Assembly (NCBI GenBank): GCA_013076295.1 | Contig: RQOL01000876.1 | Location: 3,968,001 to 4,032,000, forward strand | Reading direction: 5' to 3' | DNA: 64,000 nt | Source: Sanderia malayensis | Taxonomy: Eukaryota > Cnidaria > Scyphozoa > Semaeostomeae > Pelagiidae | In this document: one piece after another, positions 1 through 10,800 of the stretch | Position numbering within the stretch: the stretch's first letter is position 1 | Layout of the letters: every line of letters starts with the position of its first letter | Translations under genes and position numbers: made by a program | Notes under the pieces: model-generated | Told to the model about the DNA's origin: nothing | Database searches by the model: none | The model's input: the letters and a program-made list of their open reading frames with translations, nothing else

Positions 1-294
1 AGTATGCCTTACAAATGTTTCTAATTAGTCCTTCAATGCTCTGAATTGTTCAATAACTCATTGTTATGCTTCAAAACTCAGCACTATATACACATGTAAC
101 TATATTATTGCACAGGATTACCCTTTAACGGCGAATAACCGGAAAAGTTATTCTTCTCTGTATAAACATCAGTACCCCTCAGTACCTATGTTTACCATTT
201 AATATACCCAAGTATGCTGCTACGTGTGTCCACTTATGCCACTGCTATATAGTATTGATGCAAGTTGTATAACCTCGTCGTTTTCTCTTTCCAG

Positions 295-706
295 AAAATG
301 TTACGGATTAAGTGGACGAGCGTTGAGAAAGCTGCCATTCCTGGCTCATGCTCTTTTCATACAGGTACTACCTTGGCTCATGTTTTTCTTTACTTTGCTC
401 CTCGTTTGCTGCAATGCATGTCTTACCATGGTCGATCTCTCTTGATTCTCCTCTGTACTGCAATGGCTCTAAGATCAAATAACTAGACTTGACAACAGTA
501 AGAACTTTTCAATGCCTTTATCCATGACCGCATAATTGTTTAATTGATGTTATTATTCTTGTCCTGGCTAGAGTTCAACTGTCTCGCTATCGCAATTTCT
601 CGAGGCTTTGTCGTTTGCTGTTGAGAAACATATCAAGGACACAGACAGCATGCTTGATTCGCATTTGAGCAAAAATAGTAACAATATTCCCAATGGAAAG
701 GTTTAG
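295..706 (+). CDS. TRIP13: TRIP13/Pch2-like AAA+ ATPase, C-terminal end only (partial at window start)
   Basis: Two coding exons are visible, 295-364 and 572-706 (stop TAG at 704-706). The first follows a TTTCTCTTTCCAG acceptor and encodes YGLSGRALRKLPFLAHALF, the lid-helix region of TRIP13, where the family has a GLSGR.LRKLPFLAHAL signature. The second encodes SLSQFLEALSFAVEKHI, matching the conserved C-terminal helix, and then a polar tail of about 20 residues that the human protein, as I recall it, lacks. TRIP13 remodels HORMA proteins such as MAD2 and HORMAD in the spindle checkpoint and in meiosis. The nucleotide-binding domain lies outside the window to the left. The gene ends tail to tail with the carboxypeptidase gene, with stop codons about 210 bp apart. 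Confidence 0.85.
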
Positions 707-768
707 GTAGATGAACCAATGAGAAATGTTATGAAAAATATATATTTTTAGTTTCACTCCACAATCAT

Positions 769-829
769 TTTATTTAAGAAAATATTGATAAAAACATAAT
801 CTGTTTCATTAATAGAAATTTAGAATAAA
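769..829. other. Overlapping convergent poly(A) signals
   Basis: AATAAA on the plus strand at 824-829 fits the TRIP13-like gene. AATAAA on the minus strand at 774-769 fits the carboxypeptidase gene. Each signal lies beyond the other in its own direction, so the two mature 3' UTRs would overlap by roughly 50 to 100 bp. Confidence 0.5.
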
Positions 830-913
830 ATCAATCATCCAACATTGCTTATCAGTTTCAAATCAATTCGTAATCAGAAATTAGGGTATCATCTGTACCA
901 TTGTTTAAAGATT

Positions 914-2359
914 TCATGCGTTGATAAACATTGCAAAAGCGACCAGCATTGTTGAAACTAGTACCGAGACCCTTGCCTCCAACAAAACACCCGAGGAGAT
1001 ACCCGGACATTTTGTAACCTGGAAGTCAAGTCTCGAAGCACTGCCTTGTTGGACTTGAACTGGGAACTCAACACTGCACGCAGATACCGTGTAGTTTCCG
1101 GGCATTAGCAGTTTCCAATACTCCCCTTTTGTCGTTGTTGTTACAGTCTTGTTATTACCCTTGATAGATACGACCGCTTTATGTACCGGTGCACCATTTG
1201 CATACCGGACCAGACCTTTGACACCCGAGTGAACTTGTTGCATGTAGGCTATCAGAGCCCGTTTGTTAGCTTGCCAGAAGCCAAACAGGGTACTCTGCAG
1301 TGGATATTTACAGCAACTTAGTTCAAGTGTGATCTCCATGCAATTCGTATAGCGGTAATTGTAATCTTGCATTCCTCCAGCCAAGCTGTACCATTTTGCG
1401 CCGTTTGTTATACCACCCGGGAAGCTATCATTACACGCATTGCCCAAGTGCATCGTTGAATGTGCATTGGCATACACTGAAGAAATGTGCCTGTAATTGT
1501 AAAAATACAAAAGTATTTGTATCTGTATAATACTTAGCTATCATACACTGACAGGTATATACGTCAAGGGTATTGTTTACTGTGGATGTCTGACTTCCAC
1601 TGAAGCGAAGCAAGCTTTTTCGACCTTCAGCACGAGCATGCGCATGCACAAGTGATACAAAGAAACGTTCATAGTATACACATACCTAAAAAATGCATCG
1701 TCAGGGCTTCTGGCATAAAATCCAGTGGTTCCCTTCCCACCTTTATAGTTATCATAAGGATAGTTAGCAACCAGAGCACCACCGTGTAAATTTGCTGATA
1801 AAACAAAGGGGATTTTGTCAAGCCAATCCATGATTGCTTTTGCCTCCGGTTGCAAGGCTGCCGTACGGTCGTAAAACTTATCCGGAAAGTTTCGATTCAG
1901 GTCGACACGATTGGCGTTCGAACGTCCTTTGGTTCCAACGCAAATTCCCTCGGTTGCCGACTCAAATCCATCGGGATTCATAGTGATGAGGATGTGGATT
2001 CTTGTGTTGTCTATGAGGTTGGTTATCGTGGAGTCGTTTCCATACTTGTTGCACATTTCGTCGACCAAATGAAGAAGCATTTCTTTGCCAATGACCTCAT
2101 TTCCGTGCATGTTACCAACGTATTTGAACTCGGGTTTAAGCAGCTCGTGTACGCCAGGCTTTTTGCTGATTTCGATGACGAATAGAGATCGCTTCTGAAC
2201 AGTCTTTCCGATGCTATACATCCGCATGATGTTTTTACATCTGTTGACAATCTTTCCTGCTTCACTGTACATTTCATTGTATCCGTAGTATTTGAATTGT
2301 AATGCTTGTGCGCAGCCTGCTACGCTCAAGAAGATCCACAACAAATAGCTGAATTCCAT
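914..2359 (-). CDS. Carboxypeptidase M-like metallocarboxypeptidase (M14B), GPI-anchored
   Basis: Two exons on the minus strand, 2359-1686 and 1490-914, join in phase (AG+G makes Arg) to give about 416 residues; human CPM has 443. The order is: signal peptide MEFSYLLWIFLSVAGCAQA; the zinc-ligand motif GNMHGNEVIGKE; the substrate-pocket motif DLNRNFPD; the third zinc ligand in SANLHGG; a CMEITLELSCCKYP block holding the catalytic Glu; a transthyretin-like beta domain starting near GVKGLVRYANG; and a hydrophobic tail typical of GPI attachment. The enzyme should remove C-terminal Lys or Arg from peptides at the outer cell surface. Having one intron is unusual beside such intron-rich neighbours. 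A TTTCAG acceptor-like site lies 2 nt before the ATG. Carboxypeptidase N, E or D are less likely because of the single domain and the GPI-like tail. Confidence 0.93.
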
Positions 2360-3841
2360 GCCTGAAATTTAACAGAAATGGTATTACATGCTATACACCC
2401 TCAAACAAATTCCGTTCCCAGGGTCCTACTGTTAATTCCGGATCCTGTTCCGTGTGAGATGACAGTCCATGCTTTAGGCTCAGTTGAAATTCACTGAACG
2501 AGACTGGGACACTCTTGGTCAATCAAATCCAAATAAAGGAAGTTCTTTATGATTTACTGGCTCCATTTCACGTTCAGAAAAATGCATGCCTGCACGTTTA
2601 TTATGATAACACAATGAATGGTGAAGTTAATATGCTTCATCACAAGGCCATTAAGTCCTTCGTTTTTTCATGAACTTTGACTGCTATTTGTTGTGTGGTG
2701 ATGGGGCTGGCACAGTTGTTTTGTTTTGTTCGGTCTCAACAGGATTCATTACATCCAGCTCCACCTCTTGCTGTCAGGTTTGAGATAACATACTCAGGTG
2801 CCCTGACAACACAAGTTAAACTACCATCTTGTTTTGGAGTGCATCTCATTCGGTCTGACGGACGCGGGCTGAAAACGTGGATTTTTCTGACGTTAAGGTA
2901 GGTGGATTTTTTATTGACATGTACCAGAAATATCGAGCAAATATCGAGAATAATCTTGCATTCTACCAGGCTACGACCTCCAGATAAAAGCAATAGGGTG
3001 GAAGTGGAAATTTGACTTGACTGACATTGCTAAACTTTTCAAGGAAGTTAGTTAACAATCGACTACTAATTGTGCAAGATACAATTGTTTTTGTTTTAAA
3101 CAGAAGACATACCTTTGGACCAAAGCTGTTTTTGTTGTCTCAGAAATGCTGGCAATCTCAAACACTTCGTGCAAGTGGAGTGTTTGAGATAAACAAAATA
3201 CTTGCCAGTCCAACCAAAACCAAACCAAACCTCCTCATTTGCATTTCACCACAAGCTCTGTCCTGGCCCGCCAAAAATAATTCATTTTACCACTTTCATT
3301 GTACTTCCTTTCCTTTGTCTTCCGAATAATGCTATTAAGTGATGACAACTGGTTTATTGTGAAAAAGAAGACATCGTGTTTGAGTTGATTGTGTTTTGCG
3401 ATTTCGCGAACTCGTTTCCGGTCAGACTACTCTGTCCAAAGGTCATTCATTCAGTTGGTGAATCAATGCAAACACGTGGTACAACAACGTGTGCGTGTCG
3501 CATTATTTCTCAAGTTCTTTCTTGTGGAAGCAGCAAATTTTTGCAAGGAAAAAACATCAACGTAATAAAGACGTGTTGCACTTTAATAATTTTGATGTGT
3601 TAGAAGAAAGTCTTGGCTTTATGTAGATAGAACACAGATATTATAAAAGGTATGAGAAATAATTATCATTGAAATAATCAGGCCTAAATAAAGTGAAATC
3701 CACGTGGGCAGGTTGTCAAGCAAGGTGTCGCCACGATGGTGCAGTAATACCTGACTAACACTATATTATTGATGGTCGTATTTCTGATTCTGATCTTATA
3801 TAGCTTCCTTTTACATGCCTTTATATTTATTTCAGCAAACA
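2360..3841. other. Divergent intergenic region between the carboxypeptidase and SLC22 genes
   Basis: About 1.5 kb between genes pointing away from each other, so it probably holds both promoters. I see no coding exon. Short ORFs on either strand have no recognisable family and no matching splice sites. The last bases, a TTTATTTCAG acceptor at 3826-3835, suggest that a non-coding 5' exon or a leader is spliced just before the SLC22 start. Confidence 0.5.
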
Positions 3842-6800
3842 ATGACAGACGAAAGTTCCATTAACCTGAATGGAAAACAAGGCTCCAAGGAGCTTGAACT
3901 TCCTGGTGATGTGCAGGAATTCAATAGTATTGATGAAGTTCTACCATATATTGGAGAGCTGGGAAAATACCAGATAATACTGATTTCAATGCTGGCGTTA
4001 ATGATTCTAACTGCTGGCTTTCCAGTTCTTATCATGTTCTTTGCAGCACAGAATCCTCCATGGACTTGTGTTGCAAACAGTACTAGATGCAACCTAACTG
4101 GAAGCTTCACTTCCAAAAGTCCAGAATATGAACAAAGATGCCAGATGCCACGGTCAGAATGGAAGTTTACAAAGCCAAAAAGCTACTCTATTGTTACGCA
4201 GGTAATAAAAAATACTAAGAATTTCTTGAAGCTTCAAGGTTTTACATTGTTATTCTTAAATTTCCATTGTTTTGGCAATGTTGCAGTTGCAAACACAGCA
4301 TTTGACATAACCTGTACCACCCTATTTGTTTGATTTTATCAGAAGTGAATGTTAGTGGTTTAAGCTTCTATTTTTAGTTTGATATACATTGTGAGACAGA
4401 ATATTACATCTACTTATCAACTTCCTTGCTTTTTATTGGCTGGGGAATCGGCTCTGTCATATTTGGATATTTGGCTGACAGGTATAGTTACAGGATTTTG
4501 TAAAAAAACTTATCCCAAGGCTTAGTTCCCAAATGTTTTTATTTTAAGACCTGTTTTGACCAACTTAACTTGTAATGCAAAAGGTTTTTAATAGTTTCAT
4601 AATTTCAGTTTTGCATTACAAAAAGTGATTTCAAACTGCACTTAAAATTGTGGCTATATAGCAAAGCCAAAATCTCAAAGAAGGCAAGGAAGAAGTTTAA
4701 TTAACAATTAAAAGGTCAATCATATGTTTGATTTGACTGCGAGTATTATCTTTCTTCATACAAGGTACGGCCGCTTTAAAGTTCTCGTTGTATCCGTTAT
4801 TGGAATCATTGTAATCACGTTTCTGAGTGCATTTGCGCCGAACTATGCGCTCTTTGCCGTCAGCCGTCTTGTCGTTGGAATCTTCAAACCTGGCACTGTG
4901 GTTGGCGCGTATATCGTCGCCGGAGAGCTTGTTGGCCCAAGGTATCGGCCACTGGCTGGTACAGTCATGTGGATATTATTTGCCATCTCATTGGTCTTGA
5001 CTGGCGTCAAAGCATACTTTGTTCGAGAATGGAAAACACTTATCATGATCTGTTCAGCTCCATATTCATTCGTTTTTCTATTCTTCTTGTAAGTATCAAA
5101 CGTTCGTATGTTTGTTTTCATGCTTTTATGATTGTGTGAAGAATGTCTTTTATGATTGTATGAAGAATGTCTGTTCATTCTTTTATGATTGTATGAGCTT
5201 TATTCTTACGTTGTTTTTATTTTTTTCAGCTACGTTCCGGAGTCCATGCGTTGGCTTCGCCTAAATGGTCGCCATGCTGACGCGGTTGCCATCTTAAAAA
5301 AGGCAGCCAAAGTCAATGGCAAGGTATTACCAAACGGATTGGAGCTTGTCGCCCTACCTGAAGCAGCCTTGCACAAAACGAATGCCAGTTTACTCTCACT
5401 GTTCAGACCGTTGAAGATGTTACTTTACACTTTTGTTCAAGGCTATTCTTGGTGAGTATTGCTGGATATCCTATTTGCCTTGACTTAGATGCAATTTACA
5501 AAGCCATATGACTCATAAATGGCTACGTTATAGACTTGCTACAACAGTCGTAGCATTGTTCACAACAGCAACAACTAGACTCACTACATTGCGTCCCTGT
5601 GCCTCACTCGTTTTTGTTCGCTCTTTTTTGTCCCTTGTGTTGAGCGAGTTACGAGCGAGGCATGTGGACGCAATGTAGTGAGTCTAAGCAACAACCACCC
5701 CTTAAACTGAGCTAAGCTAAACTAAGCAGTTAACTAACCTGATTGAGCAATGGCAACCGTGTTCTCCTTCGCAGTGACGAAACTTGTGCATCGCATAAGA
5801 AATTATTCTCCTTTTCTAGGTTTGTTTCGGCCATTGTTTACTACGGCGTATCGTTGGCCGTCAGCAGTCTGAGTGGAGAAATGTATCGGGACTATATTCT
5901 GGCAACTTTGATTGAAATACCAGCTCTGATTCTCTCGATCGTTCTAATGAACAAGTATTCTTTTATTTTCTTTGTTTCTGGCATCATTTTATTCTTGTGA
6001 TTTAGCAATGTGATCTTTTCTTGCTTGCAGCTTATTCAATGCCTTTTGCTTTCAGGTGTGGAAGAAAAAAATCTGTTATTAGTGGTTTGGCTTTGGGGGG
6101 GATATTTTGCACAATAGTCGGGGGCTTGTCAACATCAAGTGAAGACGAAGAAAGTGAGTTTTGATCATGTATCTTTCTTTAAACAATCCTTTAGTCAAAT
6201 CTTTTTTCTTTATCTTTCTTTAAACATCTCTTTTCGGCTATTTTATTCTACAAAAGGGGAAGCACTATAGATTTGTAAATTTTATTTCACAGAATGGAAG
6301 ATTTTGCGTGTTATTTTTGGTTTGTGTGGAAAGTTTTGCATCACGCTGTCATTCAATGCACTGTACATGTGGTCAATGGAGATATATCCTACTTGCATAC
6401 GGTATGTTTTATCTCATTCATAACTGCTTTGTTTGAAGTCTATCCATATGTGTAAAAACTTGCTTAAATTATATATTAACAATGATAATATATATTTACA
6501 ATGATATTGATATTTATTAGATATTTATTGATATTGATATTTACAATGCCCGAGCGTTAAGCTTGCTTTACTTCAAACCAAACCTTCTTCATCTTGACTT
6601 CGCAATGAACACTGGGAAGTCTGTAGAACACATAGAGATAGGATATAAGATAATCTAGAGTGCGAACGAGGCCCACCCTCCAGACGCCCTCTCTTATATC
6701 CTATCTAGAACATTTGTTTTCTGTTTACTTTTAGTGGAGAGGGCATGGGCTTTGTGCAGATAACAAGTCGAGTTGGCTCCGCTTTGGCTCCATGGGTTGC

Positions 6801-7023
6801 TAAATGGCTCAATGTTTTCCACCCTGCTATCCCATTCAGTCTTATGGGAGGCCTATCAATCGTTGCGGCTTTCTCGTTGCTTTGTTTACCAGAAACAGGA
6901 GACCAGAAGACAATGGAAACAGTCGATGATCTGATTGGAGGAAGGCACTCTACTACCAACAAAGCCGGTATTTTTATAGAGCCAGATGAAAAATCGCCAG
7001 GGCAGGAAACAACAACTTTGTAA
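3842..7023 (+). CDS. SLC22-family organic ion transporter (OCT/OCTN/OAT-like, MFS)
   Basis: Eight coding exons in one frame: 3842-4201, 4378-4481, 4765-5088, 5230-5451, 5820-5954, 6056-6153, 6293-6401 and 6735-7023, giving 546 residues. Family marks in order: a first membrane helix near residue 45; a large Cys-containing extracellular loop (PPWTCVANSTRC); the MFS loop motif ADRYGRFK, joined across an intron; PESMRWL in the central cytoplasmic loop; CGRKK; EIYPTCIR; and RGEGMG before helix 11. Length and motif order are typical of SLC22. The protein should sit in the plasma membrane and move organic cations, zwitterions or anions; I cannot assign the substrate. I prefer ATG 3842 because a splice acceptor separates it from the upstream in-frame methionine. 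A small transposon sits in the fourth intron and a hairpin in the last. Confidence 0.93.
5123..5197 (+). repeat. Short tandem repeat in SLC22 intron
   Basis: Units beginning cttttatgattgt start at 5123, 5147 and 5180. The first two copies are 24 bp apart and the third is offset by 33 bp. Confidence 0.7.
5576..5686. mobile_element. 111-bp MITE with perfect 21-bp terminal inverted repeats and 9-bp target duplication
   Basis: The left arm at 5576-5596 begins tagactcactacattgcg, and its exact reverse complement occupies 5666-5686. Allowing 3 mismatches, the arms extend to about 36 bp. The 9-mer agcaacaac flanks the element directly on both sides, at 5567-5575 and 5687-5695. There is no coding capacity. 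A 9-bp duplication is the usual size for Mutator-like elements, so this is probably a MULE-derived MITE. It lies in the intron between SLC22 exons 4 and 5. Related sequence occurs at 29031-29055 and 48852-48957. Confidence 0.88.
6636..6706. repeat. Inverted repeat in the last SLC22 intron
   Basis: agataggatataaga at 6636-6650 is perfectly reverse-complemented at 6692-6706, with a 41-bp GC-richer centre. It ends about 28 bp before the last exon. It could be a small foldback element or an intronic RNA hairpin near the acceptor. Confidence 0.7.
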
Positions 7024-7858
7024 TTGAAAGTCAACTCTGAGAAATTCTTGGCTCTAATGATCCACGAACCTCTTTTCACGTGATAAAACTTCTCGTATCT
7101 GCATTTGACTTATTCATTGACATGAAAATATGTTACGGCTATTGCACAAGTTTAATTAAGTCATTTGAGGTATGGAGTTGGATTGAGGATGGCAAAAAAT
7201 TTTCAATAACTTGAAATAAACTACACCCAATGGATATTATATATGTTTTTGGTTCAATTAATTTGCTGAATTAACATGAGATTTATTCTTTGCAAAATAT
7301 TCTTTAAGCTTGTTTTTAAAGCTACCTATAACAATTGGATTTGATATTATATAGTTGTGTAGTGTGTGTGTTATATTATTTACTTATTTATCGCAGTTAT
7401 TTTTTATTTTCATTTTGTAACCTCGTATTCGATTTATTGTCTCGATTTGATTCTCGGCATTGCGCCAAATCACGTTATCTTCCGAAAATTAATATTCGTG
7501 ACATGCGATATGCACCTGCCAGTTTTGTTTTTCATTATTCAACTTTTGAAATAACTGCAAGTGGAAACCTATTAAATCTATGGTGGAAACTAACTGTTAT
7601 TTGCGTCAATGGTAAACAATACAGGTATTGTTCTTGTCATTGCTTATTTTTTTCCTTGTTTCTGTTCTGTTGCGTATGCATGCGTGTGCATTCAGGATGC
7701 ATTGCACAATCGATGATTACATCAACATACTCCCTCGTGTCAATCATTCATGATATAAATGATCGTAAAAAGAAACTTGGGCACAAGCTTGATAAAATTT
7801 TAGTCTTCAAGTTGATAGAACAGACATAAATTAGATTTTATTCATATACAAAGGCAAA
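7024..7858. other. SLC22 3' UTR and MATE upstream region
   Basis: 835 bp separate the SLC22 stop from the MATE start on the same strand. An AATAAA at 7215-7220 is the likely SLC22 poly(A) signal. A 164-codon open frame across 7335-7829 is low-complexity, Phe/Tyr/Cys-rich and unlike any family I know, so I do not call it a gene. Confidence 0.5.
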
Positions 7859-10800
7859 ATGCCCGAAAATATTGAAAGTGTGGAAAGAAACTCAGAAAGA
7901 CAGTCTGGACACAGATTGACATTAAAATTTCAAGGTTAGTAACAAATATTTGTCTCTTTTTAGTCGATTATTTCTCGCATTTCATTTGGGGTTTTGTTCC
8001 TTGTGCTGTATAAAAGTCAAATAGCATTAAAGCGCAAAGTTTCCTATATATATATATATAGATATCTTAAAAAAAACTCTTCTTGCAAGCATTTTTCATA
8101 GTAATAAAAAGTTCAAAATACAATAGTTTAACGATTTCTACTTGGATTTAGATATTTTTCATGATTGAGTGTTGTTCGTAAATCAAAGAAGGAATGATAG
8201 GACAATAGTTTTTGTGGTCTACCAGACAATGTATACAATTTGATAAAATTTATCCCCCATCACGCAAACATTGGGCATCGGGTTATCTTGAACCATGCTA
8301 TTTGCCACGCAATAGCACAATTACACAACACAAGAATAATTAAGGCTTCGTTTTGAGAGCAAAGAACTAAAATGCGACTTTAAAAATAGAAAAATTATTT
8401 GCGTGTTGTTTCACGCTGGCACGATGATATCGTGTTCTGTTCTTGCCTCTTCGTGCACATGCAAATTTATCCAGCTGGCATTAGCATAGAGACGTTTGCT
8501 CAAATATTGAAACCTCTCCAAATCATAAATATTAACATTACCATCCTCGAATTACTGTGAAACAATACATTTGTTTTTAACTTGATATTCTAATGTCATA
8601 ACATGTCTGGGCGAAATTCAAATGGATTAACAGACAAAATCATAATTGTAATGCGGCCCTCAGTTTAAAAACTGAAACATGATTATGTACTGACCGTGAC
8701 GTGTTTTTTCGATCTAATACATTGGGGGGGGGGGGGTTCGACTCCAAATTACCCCTTTCTGTTACCCCAACCCTTTCTTTTTTCATAAAATTTATTTCCT
8801 TGACTTGGTATTTATTTTATTCCAATACGACTGTAATCGGTGACTGGTTAAATACATTGATTGATATTCCAATTTGCATATTCAAGGTGCAACACTGAAG
8901 GAGTGCCAACAGCAAACGAAGTACTTCACGCGTGCATTTCAATACCTCATCAAACCATCATGGCAGCTGGCTATATCTCAGCTATTCCTATCGATAATAC
9001 CATTGACGACGTTCTTCTTTTCATCTCGACACAACTACCAGTCCTTGCTGGCAGTGGGGCTGGGAACATCTCTAACAAACGTCACTGGTATGAGCGTATG
9101 CTATGCGGTTGTATTGGCGTGCGAGGAATTGGCAACCGTAAGCGATAAGTTCAAGGACGCTGCCACTATCATACAACGTGCACTGTTTTTCACAATTGCA
9201 ATACTGTTCCTTCCTATCTGGGCTTTGTGGCTGAATGCTGAAAGCATATTCAGACTTCTGTATTCTGATAAAGGATACAGTTCAACTCAAGAGCCGTTTA
9301 TTGGGTAAGAGATTTACTTCATTTTCGGTCTGTCGTAATAAACTTTCAATCTTCCACTCCACTCCATTGTACCATGGTAATAGAATTGTATATGGGTCTA
9401 ATGTACCATGATACGTGGGTCTATTGCACCAATTTGATAGGATGGTACATGGGTCATTGTACCACATTTCATTTGGATGGTATATTGGTTTGCTGTACCA
9501 TAATAATTTGATGTTATTTTGTTCCATTGCACCACCCATTTGACATTATCGCACAAATTTATGTATATTTTGCGTTTCATATTGCAGGTATGCAGGACAT
9601 TATGTTTTCATATTCATACCTGGCTTGCTGGTAAGCAACACAAATGTTTGTGGCATTAGATTAATACCCTTTTGTTACAATGTTTATAGCTATAACATTT
9701 GCAAGATACAATGGCTTAGATAGAAAATTTTATAGGGGGCGAGAAATTCAGATTTTCCGACAACAATTTCATAAACATTTTTTTCTTCAAGACTATGAAT
9801 AGAAAATTAGCTAGAACTGAACGTAAAAAAAGATATCTATTTTTCGACAACATCAGCAATTTTCCGGCAAAGCGGCCGTTTAGCTCTACAGGGGGGTTTT
9901 TCGCCCCCTCCCCCCCTCCCCCCTCTAACTACGCCACTGCAGCGTTCGAAAACAATCAACATGACGTTTTCTAAGGGTTTCAAGAAGGTCGATAGAACGA
10001 CTATAACTTTTGAACCAGTTGTCCTAGAGAGCAACAGAGAACTCTTACCAGCGTTAAGATACATGCTCTTTAATCTGCAGGTATGGTTAGAGATTTTGAC
10101 TTCTTTTTTATTCTTTCAGCTATTTTTACTATTGATACTCCTGCAAAAGTACATGTACTTGATTGATCAGGTATTTACCGTAGGGTGGTTCTTCTGCAAC
10201 TCTGACATACATCAATATGCAATTTGCCCTTAATTACAAACTCCAATGCTATCTGATTTACGTCTATCATTCATTTCATGTTCATAGAAAATAGCCATAC
10301 CAATATTGATATTCAATTTCATCGGAGTGGCTATCAATTTTGGCCTCAATGCTCTATTTGTGCTGCACGTTATACCTGGTCCAAGGTAAATCAATCGCAA
10401 TTTTAACCTCCCGGATAGATTTATGTTGTGTATTTTTACACGGACTGCATAGACAGATTGGCAGGGGGTTGATATGCTTGAATATTTCTTTTTCAGGGGG
10501 AGTTGTCTGGCTACCATTTTGACATATTTGACCATTACCATGCTATCGTTCCTTTACATAATGTGGCGCAACAAATTGAAGGCTGCCTGGCCAGGTATAT
10601 TGCCACATTACGACACTTTGCGACATTACGACACTTGCTATTTGCGCTTGCGCCATAGCCAACCAAATATATCACGAAATGTCTATTAGGTAAAACAAAC
10701 AACTATCTTATTAGCTAACTACTCCCTCTATACAAAGAAATGCAGCAAGCAATAATGTTTTGAGCTTACTTTAATGTACAAAATAAACGCTCCGGGCGTT

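Noticed and set aside
7335..7829. 164-codon open frame between SLC22 and MATE
   Set aside because: Low-complexity Phe/Tyr/Cys-rich translation in AT-rich sequence, not alignable and without splice partners.
9943..10029. Longer version of MATE exon 4 beginning at 9943
   Set aside because: It is in frame, but it would add 29 residues to a short loop that is compact in the family, and it starts 4 bp from the end of a transposon-like element. I kept it only as an alternative.
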